Shown here: in pieces, positions 1 through 14,400 of the stretch
Numbering within the stretch: position 1 is the stretch's first letter
Layout: each line of letters begins with the position of its first letter
Assembly (NCBI GenBank): GCA_004794655.1
Contig: SMMW01000521.1
Location: 2,626,001 to 2,690,000, forward strand
From: Marisa cornuarietis
Lineage: Eukaryota; Mollusca; Gastropoda; Architaenioglossa; Ampullariidae
DNA length: 64,000 nt
Direction of reading: 5' to 3'
The notes under the pieces: model-generated
Database searches by the model: none
Told to the model about the DNA's origin: nothing
What the model saw: the letters and a program-made list of their open reading frames with translations, nothing else
Position numbers and translations under genes: made by a program

Positions 1-199
1 AAGTGTTAGCGGGAATATGTGTGTGCGTGCGCGTGTGTGTATTTGTGTGTATGTAAGCATGTGTGTGCCTTCTCTTACATGCACTTATGCGTTTTAATGA
101 CATGAATATCTGAGTTCCATGTGTATATCAGCTGTTGCAATGAGGTTGCATCTGGTCCCTTTCAAATTAGGAAGACAGGCTTCTCACTATTCTCGCGTG

Positions 200-382
200 A
201 TCGTGCAGACCGCCATTCTTCCTGCTGAATAGCGTTTACTTCCTCTTCCACTTGACATCCACCAAGTCAGTGCAGACCTAACTGGTGTGCTAGAGAGTTG
301 AGAGCGAAATCACGACACATCGTAATATTTATGTCGTTTTACTAGCGTTAAAAGAAAATAAAGACGTATTGCTACTAAAGTC
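200..382 (+). promoter_or_regulatory. Conserved upstream region of receptor A
   Basis: The last ~180 bases before the start codon are strongly conserved with 30,770-30,940, upstream of receptor B. The conserved block includes 'acttcctcttcc' at 238-249, whose reverse strand contains GAGGAAGT, an ETS/PU.1-type core. No clear TATA box was seen. Promoter activity is inferred from position and conservation only. Confidence 0.4.
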
Positions 383-3300
383 ATGCAAACAATCGTTCTT
401 GCTACTATTCTTGTAGCCGTTGGTTTCTTATGTACAATAAAAGGTAAGTTTTTACGTCTTGTGTGTAACTTTGTATTTCTATTATACAAAATCAATTAAA
501 CATATTAATGGTACTACTAGTTAATGAAACATGGCAATTAGATGCTTTTGTAACTGGCTACAAAAACGTTAATCTTCTCTCTTGAAGTATGTGAAACACT
601 TTTCACACGGAGTATTCTTATACACATGGGTATATATATATAAAGTTTTAATAATAATAATAGTAATAATAATAATAATAATAATAAAGATTTGTGTAGC
701 GCATGTCCATTGATTTGATCACAGAGCTTTAAATAACATACAGACTGAATCACAAACAACCATACAACCACATTCACATTAAACAGGCACACTCACTTCT
801 ACAAAATTCACTCTCTCATACACAAAGTAAATTACAGATACAAGATATGCACGCTCATAGTTAGGACAGAGCCACAGTAAAGTCGTTGTTCTTAAAAGAT
901 GTGTCTGAAGAGTAACGAAGGTGGATGTGTAATCCGTTCAAATTTGATGGGGCTTGGTAGAAAACATAATAGATGCAATGTCAATAAATAAATGAAATTA
1001 AAACAGGACTGAGACATGAAAACATTTTTAAAAGACTTGGGAAATTGTAATATGCTCAGATGTGCTTTTCTGTGTAGGAAAGATGGCTGTTTGTGAATGT
1101 TTTATTTGGCGTGCACAATTTAAAACTGACTTTTGGATTTTATGACAACAGGTGTAAAACTAAAAAACTGCATAAACAGGAAGTTAGAGGTAACTGCAGG
1201 CGCACCTCTACCGATCATTTGCGAGAACATCACCCAGAATCGCTCTGTTATATGGCGACACGGGCATAAAGCCATTCTCGGCGAGTGTTACACTAACGGG
1301 AGATGCTTGAATTTCTACGATGAATACACACTGACCAGAGAGGCGAACTCTACCAACAGCCAGCTCGAGTTTCTTACAAACATCACAATAGACAACGGAG
1401 TTAACATAATTTGCGAAGATAGGAGTGGATCCATTGATATCTGTACACTCCATACTAAAGGCAAGCCGTGTTCTATTTATGATTACTATTTTATGATTAA
1501 ATAAAGATTAAATAGAAAACAAGGTGTCTCAGTGGTTCCGCCAACAATGATGATAAAATATTGACAAGCAGCAATACTGTTCGTATCATAATCACACATA
1601 ATCATATGTAAGTTAGGTAGTCGTTGTTACAGTTATTGTCTTTTTCCTTAAGTGCTATTCTCTCGTCGCTTTTGTGTTTAGTATTCATGAACTTCTGAGG
1701 ATATACTTCAATCCTACAAAGGTTATAAGTTTACAAAAATATTTGTGTTTCTTATAGCAGAAATCATTTATTACAGTCTTGACTTGCAATTAACTTTACA
1801 CTGCTAAAGAAATTTGTATAGATAAGAGATGACAAGAAAGGGGATCCTCTTAGCTATTGCTTGTGTATATAATTGTGTCAAGATAAACAGGTGCGTGCAA
1901 TAATTTGTAAATATTACTTTGTTACCAGGTGTAGAAATTATGAACTGCAGGAGCAAGAAGTTGGTAAGATTTGAAAATTCATCTAAAGCGATCACATGCA
2001 TAAATATCCCAGTGAATATCAGCATTATTTGGCGCTCAGAAGCAAATAGAAAATACATTGGAGAATGCCGCTCTTTGGGAACATGCTTAAATAATATGAG
2101 CGCTTCCTACAGAATCATCAGAGAGAAATATTCAGCTGAGAGCCACCTCCTTATCCATCAGAATCTACGAGGTCTACGTGGCGCTCGCATCACTTGTGAG
2201 GACGAGTCAGGAAAGTCTGCTGACACTTGTCAACTCGTCATCAGACGTCAGTCTTTTTCATTCTTTCTAGCATAAACATGTTGACACCTTAATGCAAGAT
2301 CTGTCGGTCAAAATTTCAAATCTTTGTGATAGCCTCACCTCAGGTCAAGGTCAAGGTCATCCCATAACCTTTTCCGGTCGTTGGGGAGTGAGGTGTTAGA
2401 GAACCCTCACCTGTGCCACCTATTCTTCTTTACTTCAGTTTTTACACTTCTTTGTCTCCCGAAAATTTTTCTGTTTGCTACATTTTTTAACTTTTTAGAT
2501 TTTGGATTTCTCTGTTAAAGCATTTAAGACCTTTTCACTCTTGTTTATTGTTTTACACTGTGAAACTATACACCAGCAATATGTCAAAAAAAATTACTAA
2601 TTGCCTCGCTGTCTCCTTTTCTACTTCGCTGTTGTGAGATGCATTTTTACTTGCCCATGGAAAAATGACTTAATTAAAGGTAAAAAATAACCCAAAAGAC
2701 TTTTATCTCAACACATCTTAGCACACATTATCGAGAAGGCACTGTTTAATACACGTAATACTGAAATTTTGTAAACGAGATTTTTGTTCTAATGTTAATA
2801 TGTTTATAGTCTTTTGACAGTGCAAAAAAACCACAAACTTTAAAGATAGTTTAAAGTGTTTATCCTCACTTTAATGCGTGTGGCTTTTTATAGGTCATCC
2901 GGTTCTTAAAGGCTGTACAATAAACACCAATATTACCAGAGGAACAGCCTCAGGCTCATGTATTGTAGACGATTTCTTTACCTCTGACAACAATGCCCAA
3001 TGCTGTTGGACGATGAGCGATACGGTAAACGTTTTTTGTTTTAAAAATAGAAGCCCAAGTACGAGTGAGTGAGTGATCAGTTCTATAATATTTATGGCTA
3101 TTTTCGATAATGCCATCTGCTTTCTATGTATAGGAAAGTGTGTACCATTCGTGTAGCGAGAATTCTTTTCTTAAACTGTTGAATATTTTGCAATCACAGT
3201 GTTTAGATGAATAGAATCTTACTGAAGGTAGCTAAGTGCTGGTCTTTTGGAAATAGTCCAATCGCATTCTCAAGTCTCACCTTTGAAGCGGTTATATGCG

Positions 3301-5391
3301 CTACTCTTCGTAGGATGGGGATTAATTTTGTTTAATAATCGTTGACTGCAAAAGCTTCCTTTGTAAGAAAAAATGGGTCTGGTGTTATTACTTAACACTT
3401 TTAAGTACTGAAGCAGTAAGCGCTCTTTATTTCAATAAGATGGTGGTTTTTTGGTTCTATATTTGTATAAATATTACACACATGCTGAAGCATTACATGA
3501 TTATGCAAGGGGACTCTTTCCACATATCACGTCCTGATAGAGAGCCCTGAGAACTCCTTCTCACAGGCCTTAGATAGGAGTGGCTAGTCAGTGCACATGT
3601 ACGATTGAGGCTAAAACGAGACTTAAACAGCATACGACGGAACGGGCCGAAGGTGAAGCAAACGTACAAAGTTAAAAAGAAAAGACAAAAGTAGAAAGAA
3701 AGAGAAAACAGGTCACAAACAGTAAAGATTTGCTTCCATTTATCAACATTTGAGCACCCAACCAGAGCAAGTAAAGTTTTTGGATTTTATATGGAACAGG
3801 TTCTGATCTAATGTCTGTAAGCTAGAATGAAGTAAGATTAATATTTTGGTCGAAAACTGACAACATTATTCAAAATTTTGTCACTTGTTTCTAACTTTTT
3901 TAGGACAATATTAATATATGTTGACGAAAGGGTTAAAATTGTTGTTTTCAATGCCTCAGGACAAACACTTATGTACTTCTTTGGTTGGGTTCCTTTTTTC
4001 TTGAGACCTCGTGGTTTTCTGATATTAAGATTTATTGTGCTTTATATCCTACTTGTTATTTATTTACTTTAACTTGAAAAGATGAGACAAAAATGATAAC
4101 CACGAAATTTACGAACCAAGAAAAAATAACACATACTGTGATTGCCTACTGTGAACTCTGTATATTTAATACTTATATTTACATGTACGCATGTTTTGAT
4201 AGTGGAGATAAGCATGTAACTCTTCGTCCACATCTTTTGCCGTTTTTATTTTATATGATAAAATGAAGTTTTCAGCTAGAACACATGTCTGTGCTGTTGA
4301 TTCTTGTTCTTATAGATTTTTACGATCTTCTTTATTTACTTAGAGTGATATTCCCTGTTAATATGTCGTTGAAAATTGCTCTGAACTCCACCGAACCAGC
4401 CACATAATGGACGTTACTATTTTTAGGATTTAAAAATGAAAAAAAAAATATATTCTTATGTACATTTAATCATAGCATTGTCAAAGTATTTTCAGTTCAC
4501 AGATATCGTAATGTGATGGTATATTTTAGCGTGACAAAAGCCTTGTCCAGAGACATAATCGCTTGATATCCCGTATCTCGTTCAACTATGCCTGTGAGAA
4601 CATGTGGAGTTGTCGAGGGACATGTAACTTTACGTCACCCCTGCCACAAAAGAAAGGAGTATACACCCACACTATAATGGCTCTTGATTCTCCCCAAGCC
4701 ACATTTTCAAAGAATATTACGATTGGTAGGTTTTATTTATGACACTTGTTACTTCATTGAAAACTTTTTTATTTGTACTTATTTCCTTAAATGTCTCAGT
4801 TGTAGCATCAGACACATATATTATATATAAAACTAGATACATATAACATCTCTTTGTATGTATACATATATCGGGTTCGTTAATGATCTTTTTATTTTAG
4901 TTATATAATATCCTATAGGGTACTAGTCGGATAGCCATAATCTTCACACTTAAAGAATAACTTTCACAATACCCATTAGATTTACTTCATATTAGCTTCA
5001 CTATAGGGACTGAAGGTGAAGAAGTCAATAATAGCCAACATCATCCAAAGAAGTTGGTTTACCTTCTTTATTTATAGCTAGTTAATATCCTATACGATAC
5101 AAAACAGCCTTCAACGCCACACTCAAAAATAATTTTTAACATGTACATAAGCGCTAATGCACGTTAAAATAGTTTTTCTAAATTAGTAAATTAGCAGATA
5201 ATTAGAATGGTTACACAAAAAGAAACAAAAATAGTGATGAAATATTCCTTCTCTAAACTACATACCATTGACTGATTCAAATTTCGATTTCAAACGCGTT
5301 TTCAGCTATATAATATCTGGTAGATTTATATCTTTGGAAATAGTGCTTTACAGCTTACTTCAAGTCTAAAAGCTTGATAATAGGTTCTACA

Positions 5392-5452
<61 letters not shown>

Positions 5453-8400
5453 CACCTTATTGTCCTGGCTAAATCCACACTCACAGTTCGTAAAATACCG
5501 CCAGCATACGGCACTCGGTACACCGTATTCTCCTATCCTAAGAATATGTCACGTGACAGTAGTTTACCAATCAAAAGCTACGTCAGCTAAATAAATAAAG
5601 AGTCCGTAAAATACCGCCAGCATACGGCACTCGTTACACCGTATTCTCCTAGCCTAAGAATATGTCACGTGACAGTAGTTTACCAATCAAAAGCTATGTC
5701 AGCTAAATAAATAAAAGAAATAAATAAACAAGACGGGCGTTGGAATGACCACCGCCATAACTAAGCACAGTATAATATACTTTGATATTTCAAACAGCCA
5801 CACAATGTTCCATATTACCATATGGATGCAGCATAATAAGGAATTTTTCTAAAATGAAAGGATTTGGTCTTAAAATATACTTTAAATAAAATACTTTAAT
5901 ATAAATCATAAAATAGATCATAAAATCAGTTTCCAAAATTGCAAAAATATCATTAGAACAACAGTAAGGAATCACTATTTTGGGGTGTGTTTTTTTGGGG
6001 TACCTAAAAAGTCCCATTATTTGGTTTCGCCCAGCATTCTCGTATCCTATGAATATGTCACGTGACAGTAGTTTACCAATCAAAAGCAACATCAGCTAAA
6101 TAAATAAAATAAAATAAATAAACAAGATGGGTTGTTGCAATGACCACCGCCATAACTAAGCACAGTATAATATACTTTGATATTTCAAACAGCCCAATGT
6201 TTCGTATTACCATATGGATGCAACGTAATAAGGACCTTTCTTAAATGAAAGGATTTGGTCTTAAAATATACTTTAAAATAAATCATGAAATAGTTTATAA
6301 AATCAGTTTCCGAAATTGCAAAAAAGTTCATTAGAACAATAGTAAGAATCACTAATTTGGGGTGTTTTTGGGGGGTACCTAAAAAGTCCCATTATTCGCA
6401 TGTTGGGGTGGGTAGGGGTACTAGGCAACAACCTTTGCGTCGTCTGCAGAGGCTGCAAACTAAAGCCCTTTCGCCCTTTCAAAAGCAATTTCGGAACGTG
6501 TTTACAATAGCATATTACTAACACACGATTGGGATATGTCGGAATTAGAATCACCGTTTAAACTTTTGATCTGGCTAACGCCAAGGACTGTAACTCTCAG
6601 GAGATGCTGTTCGCGCCATTTTGCAAAATGAAGCCGAAGCGAGGAAATGTAAGAAAATAGAGCATAACAATGTGATCTATTGGAACTAATAAATTAAGCT
6701 GTAATGTAATGTAAGGACTAATAAATGAGGCGTTAATGTATGTATTGTAGAAGACTGGATATAATGACAATTTCTTCTAATGCATGGGTAAAGCATGGAT
6801 CGAGTGGGCATGTGCACATGATCATAAATTTGTATGTATGCATACAAAATTACTCTTACAAGCATTTTAAATACAAACATATTACTTCTGACTTGTGTGA
6901 TAATGTGAAAATCGAGTGGAAATGTAAATGAAATATTTTCATTCAAATTTGGTTTCAGAAATCAGTCTGGGGATTTAGACGAAGCACTGCGCTGACAGTG
7001 TTCGTCAAACGTCTGAAGCGGCAGGAGGGTGAAAGTAAGCATCCCATTTTAGTACCACTGCGACCTTTAACCTACAATGTCTGTCGAAAATCAGGTACTT
7101 TTTCTAAGCCACCATTCATCCCAAAATCAAGGGTTTAATAGTTTGGATGATATGCAAATTTCTGATTTTTTAATTAACTTTTTTCACTTATTTACAGGCA
7201 ATATAGAGTTTCTTGCAAGAGGGAGGACAGAGTTTGCAGCTCTCTCCCCTCTCGAAAAAGGGAAATTGGCGGCAGAAGCTGCAGCCCCTGCCATACCAAA
7301 GACTTCTTCAGAGAAGCAAAGTTTTATGGTTCACTTGTGCCGACAACTGACCAAAGTGGTAAGTGTCCACCTCATCGCTTTCACACTGGCATGAAATCTA
7401 CATAATTGCCTCTCTCCTTTGGTTCACTATGTATTGATAAGTGTTAGATTACAGAGGTGCACTGTGAGTTTCCTTGCAATCCAATAGTGAGGATATATAG
7501 ATGAATCTGTTGTGTTCATGGTCTTGCCCCAATCCACCTCTCAGATCTTATGTTGCCATGCCAACCTTGCAGATCAGTTCGCTCAGCTCACGATGGTTTT
7601 CTCTCAGTTTTAATATCAGTTTTAATATGTTCATGTATGTTTTTCTTGTTTGTACTCAATTTTGACAGCTACATCACCCAGTTGCGGCCCTATGCTCCAC
7701 TGGGAGCGTACAGGAATAAGAAGACATCACCCAGTGGCCTCTTTCACTGCCCTTAGTCTGTTGTGAAGTGCATCAATGTCGCCTCCATGTGGGGAACCAC
7801 ACTATATGAATTCTATTATTATTTCTTTCCAGGAGGCTATTGTTAAACAGATGGGCGGGCGAAGATTGCCGCTATGTTGTGCCACATAATGCCAGAAGGG
7901 AGGCACAGGAACAGGCAACAACAGTAAGATCATCCAAAAGCACAGATGTCCGCTCATCTGTGCAACAAATTTTCAACAGGGCATATGGTGAGAAAGTGTC
8001 ATATTTTATCCCTCGGAAAATGTAAAAAAATCTATGCAATGAGAGGCATGCTTTTCTGTTTTCTTAAAGGTCTCACACTATAGGGGAACTGCAGTTAGTC
8101 TGACAGGCAATATTTTTGCTTTTCTGACACACAGAGTCAGTACAGAAAAAAACGAGGAAAATAATACTTTCTTCATTTCTAGTACATGTGGCATGGGTTA
8201 GGAAAATGCCCTAGAAACTGTGGGGACAGAACTTAGGTCTTATACTGTTTTGGGGTACGAGATAGACAGTGTTAGAGTATCACAATTGTTTGAGGAAAAG
8301 GAGTTGCTTTTAAAAGAAGTAGAAGAGTTACAAGTTCGCAATATGTATTTATTGACTTGTGCAAGATTTTTAGATCTTTTTATCTGACCTGTGAATGTTT

Positions 8401-11400
8401 GATTTCAGGCAGAGCACTGGGGAAAGAGAGGGAAGTTGCCTTTCCCTATAAAAAACACTCTCTGGCACCTGTAGTTGAGATTACAGGTATGCCAGAGGGC
8501 GTAGAATTCAAAAACCCCTGTACAATTGGGGTTCCAAAATTAGAAAAAATATTTGCCAATAAGGCTAAAATTAAAATGACTCTGCTATCACCAAGGTAAT
8601 TTTTCATGGTTTTCTTGGTAAATTGTACAGCAGAATAAGAGTGTTAAACAAAATGGGAATGCTTGGGTACATTTGCTGGAAGTGTATACTTTGAGATAAT
8701 ATGCTATTGTACCAGTAATAATTTACTTGGACAACTGTGTTCCATGGCAACTAAGAATTTTGTCAAATAACTAAAGAATCGTGAATTATTTACTTATGAA
8801 TATATCCTCATGGGCCTGCCCATCCCTAAAAGTAGCTGTGGAGACAAAAGCCCAATCATAAATTTATAATTGCTTCATTTTGATGCCAGATTTATGGTGC
8901 TCTAATGAATTTTTATGTCTAATGTAAATGCTATCGGTGGGCAGTGCTGATGAAGGCCAGCCTCAGGATCTTGCCGAAGAAATGTAAGTAAATTTCACTA
9001 CGACAAATTATAAAATACAATTTATGTGAAAATAGCAACCGTGGCTTTCTTTTCAGTAATTGGTACTAGCAAAAAGGATCAAAAAGTAAGAGATGGCATC
9101 ATGCATAACTCTATGGTTCCTTCAGTTTCAAGCCCCATTTATGGTACAATGATGTATCCCATCTGACACAAGTGTGATTATTGTGCAGTGTTGCCGAAGA
9201 GCTGGCATCCTCGGCAGTGGAACACCCTGTGTGAGTATATTTGAATACAGTACATTGTAGCAGTGGGATTTTAGGGACAAATATAACAGGACCAACATGA
9301 GCAATGTAGGGTCCCAATGGGCCTGCCCATCCCTAAAAGTAGCTGGGGAAACAAGAGCCCAATCATAACTTTATAATTGCTTTATCTTGATGCCAGATTT
9401 ATGGTGCTTTAATGAATTTTATCTCTAATGTAAATGCTATCGGTGGGCAGTGCTGATGGAGGCCAGCCTCAGGATCTTGCCGAAGAAATGTAAGTAAATT
9501 TCACTACAACAAATTATAAAATACAATTTATGTGAAAATAGCAACCGTGGCTTTCTTTTCAGTAATTGGTACTAACAAAAATGATCAAAAAGTAAGAGAT
9601 GGCATCATGCATAACTCTATGGTTTCTTCAGTTTCAAGCCCCATTTATGATACAATGATGTATCCCATCTGATACAAGTGTTATTATTGTGCAGTGTTGC
9701 CGAAGAGCTGCCATCCTCGGCAGTGGAACACCCTGTGTGAGTATATTTGAATACAGTACATTGTAGCAGTGGGATTTTAGAGACAAATATAACGGGACCA
9801 ACATGAGCAATGTAGGGTCCCAATGGGCCTGCCCATCCCTAAAAGTAGCTGGGGAAACAAGAGCCCAATCATAACTTTATAATTGCTTCATTTTGATGCC
9901 AGATTTATGGTGCTCTAATGAATTTTATGTAAATGCTGTCAGTGTACCGAGAACTTGTATTTCTGTATTTATCACATTTACAATCTCCCTGGAGGAATGT
10001 ATGATTGATTAGCATTTTTTGCAGAACTTTTGAGATTCTAAATTTACTCAGAAAATTAGGTCTAGTGATTTATATTGATCATATTGTTTTCTTTTCTGAC
10101 CAGGCAACCACAGCTGGCACCGACCAACATTGTGAACCTTAGTAAGGCAACTGATTTTTTAAGAAAGAAAGCAAAAATGAAATGTATCTATGAAAAGATT
10201 TGTCTGCTGTTAGTTCCATCTTGTTTAAAAAAACATTTATCTTGATTATGTCGAAGCAGAGAAATACTTGTAGGATAAAATGTCTAAGATTAGCTAAACA
10301 GATCACTGTTGTGCTGCCCATCAGCAGTTCCAAATGCTGTGACAGCATCAAATGTAAACAAGAAACACCCTGTTGTAGTCATGTCAGCATCATGAGAATG
10401 TAAACCAACACAGGCTTTGTCGTCACAATGTTCAGGCTACTGGTTTGTTACCTCATGAAGGTGAAATTTGATAGGTCTTTTGTGAATTAAACCGATGTCT
10501 TATAGTAAGTATTGTGCAGGGCAGACATTGATAAAATCATTCCTTTCTGGAAGCTTTTCACCTCTGGTTATTCATTTGTGTGTAGGTGCAGTCACGAATC
10601 TTGCAAAGCACCACCAAAACCAGCAATCGGGGGGAAAAAGGGGAGGAAAAGGTAATAATTCTTTGTCAATATATTTTAAAAGGACATATTTTACAACTGT
10701 TCCACTTTTATGGCTGACTGTAACGGCAAGTGCAGTGATGTACATATCTTCTCAGTTGATAATGGACAATGTCCATTGTGCATAAGTCCACAGCCTTATT
10801 CAGCCACATTCATTTTTCCTAGCAACAGATATATTATTCAGATGCCAGCAGTATGTTAGTTGATTCTGAATCACAACTCTTATTTCATGTTATTGTGCAG
10901 GATCCAGAACTCTATGGACAGCAGCAGAAGTACTAGCTGTCCAGCAGTACTTCAGTCAAGAGTTGGCTGGGCTGAAGCCAGTGACAAGGAGCAATATTGA
11001 CAGCTTTTTGGCACAACAGACAGCAGTCAAAAGGACTTCTTTTGCACTGGGAAATTATTTGTTAAGGAACAGGTAATTGCAACACTTAACCATGTCAGCT
11101 AATCAGTCAAGGGCATGTATCAGCATGAGCCTCTATAGGCAGATGAAAAAGAGTATGTGTATGGCATTGGTGCCAGCTGCACTAAGAATGTCTAAAAATG
11201 GTAGATGATGTTCGTTTCTTGGTAAAGCTTGGAACAAAGTCTTGGTAAAAATTTCACCTTTAACTTAATGTTTCAGGAAGAAAAGCAGACCTAACAATCA
11301 GTAGCAGACTACAGCAGCTTGTCACTGATGATGCTTGAGGTGTTTTCCAACACTGTCTGCTGCTGGGCATTTTGTACTTTAAAGACTTACAGTTTTAATT

Positions 11401-14400
11401 GACATGTGCCATCTGTTTAACAAAGCTGACTGATGGGGCTTCTTTCTGGGTACTTAAACTCTTTTCCTTTTGTATTTAATTTCATAATGTACATACACAT
11501 ACACCATGGACATTAATATACGTATAATATACTAGTAGACATTAGTATACTGATGATACACAGGAGAAATACAATATTTGGCATTGTGGGACTGAAAATA
11601 AATAAAAAAGACAGACAAAACAAACCTAATACACACAAGGCATATGGTCACTTTCAGTAGCAAAAACAAGCAGTTCATTACAGTATGTATATTTATGCAC
11701 ACTTCCCAGAGAAGATCAGGCAAATGCAGGAGAAAAATTGATAACAGCAAGAATGTCTCACAAATATTTGATGCATATAAAAGCCATTGTTGATTACATT
11801 CCTTTTTCCCTCTTTAGTAGCTGTCGATTACATGATGCTGTGTGTTCTTCATGGTGTTGGTGTCTGCACGAAAGCACATTTTCTTGTTGATATGCTTTGA
11901 GCCTATTACAGGAGAAAACCTATATATCGTATTGTATGATTATTATTTTAATTTTGTAATATGAAGGTTGTGACACTTGTTGTGTACCTGTGTGAATATG
12001 AGATAGTAGTGGGTTTGGGTTGTGTGGGTATTAATGAGGATATGTTATGAACTGATTATTTGGTATTGCAATTATATTCTAATTAAATGTATGACATGGT
12101 AAATAGGTTATAAATGTGGGTGGTTATTCATTTTTAATAGGTCTGTATGATTAAATTCTTTTGTGGCATGTGTTTGTGCAAAAGTGCTCTTCCGGATTCA
12201 TCATAAATGCAAGAATTGTCATTTTAGTGCCCTTTTATGTATTTGATAGAATAAAAAAATTGTCTCAATTATTGCTTTATATCTTGCCTATCCAACTGAA
12301 GAATGAAAGATGATCATTTTCATGGCTTGTCAAATAAGAGCAAGCATACTGTATCATATAATCTTCATTCCATGGTTCATCTTGCTGTGTGTCGTGCTGA
12401 AAGCCAGGTCAAGTCATAGAGAACGCAGTTCTTACTGGTAGCTTGTCCTTGAATGATTCCCTTGAGTTCGGCGGACATATCAGTGGGTTGTTGCTATGTC
12501 TAAAGTTGATGATGGTTGAGAAAAGGAGGTGTTTTGGTGTCTGGTCTTCAGAGTATCCTCTGCTCTGGCGCTTTCGGGCAGCAATGTTCGGTTTAGAGGA
12601 AGAAAGTGACAGTCTGGTATGCTGGACTGAGGAATGGAGTGGGTTTTAGTCCGTGTTCATGACACAGTAACCAAACATACATGTAATATAATAAACATTA
12701 AATACATTGTGAGCACAAGATGCAGAGAAGCATGAAGTAGGCATATGTACACATATGATATGTACGTAGATAAACAGAACATCTGAGGACATGCCTGTCA
12801 TCACGAAGAAGTGCAGACACTCTCAGAAATGTCTGCCTGTTATATAGAGACTGAAGAGTAGTTTGGGCTGTCCCAATGACTTTTGAGCAGGTGGATATCA
12901 CACGATGTAGGCTGCTCTTGTCCTTCACCGATAAACTGTTGTAGAAACAGATAAACGAGAAGGACAGCACGCTCTCTATGTGCGATCTGTAAAAAAGCTG
13001 AAGAAATTGGTGGGAGACAGAGAAAAACTTCAGCTTCCGGAGAAGGTAGAGGCGCTGCTGAGCCTTCTTCACGACAGGTTGGATGTTGACATCCCAGTTA
13101 AGTCGCCTGTGGAAGATCATGCCCAGGTATTTATTTAAAAGCAGGAACAATTTCCACCTCCTTGTCGTGGACAACACTTACGGGATTTGGTGAAGAATTT
13201 CGACGGAAATCAAAGACCATCTCTTTGGTCTTACTCACATTAAGTTCTCAGAAATTCTCATCAAAGCTACACCATGGGTATCTGCTGGCCCGCTACGGAG
13301 AGACAGCAGTCCTGTGTCATCAGAGAATTAGACGAGGTATTGACCCTCATGGTTAATGCGACAACTGTTGGTATACAGAATAAACAGAAGCGGGGATCAA
13401 ACAGCCTTGAGGTGCGCGCGTGTATACACACAATCACATATTACACAGCAGCAGCACCGCATAGCACACAGCACAATCACATATTAATCCGGAATTTGTT
13501 TTCAGGGGCGGATCAGCACTCCGGCGGGAAGGTGGGTGGGGGTTGGTAACTTCTAGACATTAAGTTGTATGAGAGATGGCCAGTGTCGTAATGGGGACGA
13601 AGGGCGCAGCATGGCTCGTAGATGCAGCGGCTGCTAAATCGCAGCCTGTCTTAGGTAATGGTGAGGTGGAAAACCCATCCAAGCTTTGACCAACCATTTC
13701 CTCTGCATTGGACATCGGTGTCGACCTACGTTTCCCATCCAAGATACCATGAAGGACGATTTTAGACAATATTCTCGATCTAGATTACATGACTGTGCCA
13801 GACATGCTTGCGCCGCTTCACTGTTAAGAGAGAGGGTTTCTGCATCATCCTAGGTGGCAATTAACCATGCTCTGAACAGGCTCCTCGGGCACTGTCACAG
13901 ATGTGTGCAATATGAGAGAATGAGTAGGTTCGCGATTGTGGTGAGTATAGCGAGTGTGAGTAGACCCTAGTGCTTTCCGCTTGCGTCGGCATCGCGCTAA
14001 ATGACGTAACGCATAATTTACGTGAGGTGAGAAGCGCTTAAGAAGGGTACCAGACTTCATTTGCTCCAGTGTCACGAACAGATTATGGAGGGCAGGTCTA
14101 TACGAAAGCATAAAACATTGTTAGGATTTAGGGTTGCGATGTGTCATCAGGGTTGGGGTTATGCCGTGGGACTAGGATGAGGGCTCAGAGTTAGGGTGTC
14201 ACTATAGGGTTAGGATTTAGAGTTAGGGTTAGGTTTTAGGGTTAGGGTGAGGGTTAATGTTTGGGGTTAGTGGTTATGGGTAAGGATGAGGGTGAGGGTT
14301 ATGATGTGTGACTAGGGTTAGGGTTTCGAGTTTGGTTGTTACTAGAGGGAGGATTTAGAGTTAGGGTTATGCTGTTTCACAATTGTTAGGAATCAGAGAG

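Larger units (their letters stand above)
1..5400 (+). repeat. Segmental duplication, copy 1 (receptor A 5' half)
   Basis: This segment is collinear with 30,608-37,470. Homology runs from the 'ttagcgggaatatg' motif near position 6 through the upstream region, five exons and their introns, to the (ATG)n tract near 5,393. Exons 1-5 have identical lengths in the two copies (61, 309, 318, 131 and 196 nt). Introns have diverged by small indels and by insertions present in one copy only. The duplication may start outside the window. Confidence 0.9.

Noticed and set aside
1133..1504. Reading the Ig exons as stand-alone intronless proteins starting at internal Met
   Set aside because: Each lacks a signal peptide, is bounded by acceptor and donor sites of matching phase, and pairs with homologous exons in the paralogues.
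5326..5590. Open frames of poly-Met or poly-Ile around 5,400 and 25,050
   Set aside because: They are the (ATG)n/(GAT)n microsatellite read in different frames, not genes.
8812..9940. Possible CRISPR-like or satellite array
   Set aside because: Units are ~507 bp with embedded in-phase exons in a eukaryotic gene; no short direct repeats with unique spacers.
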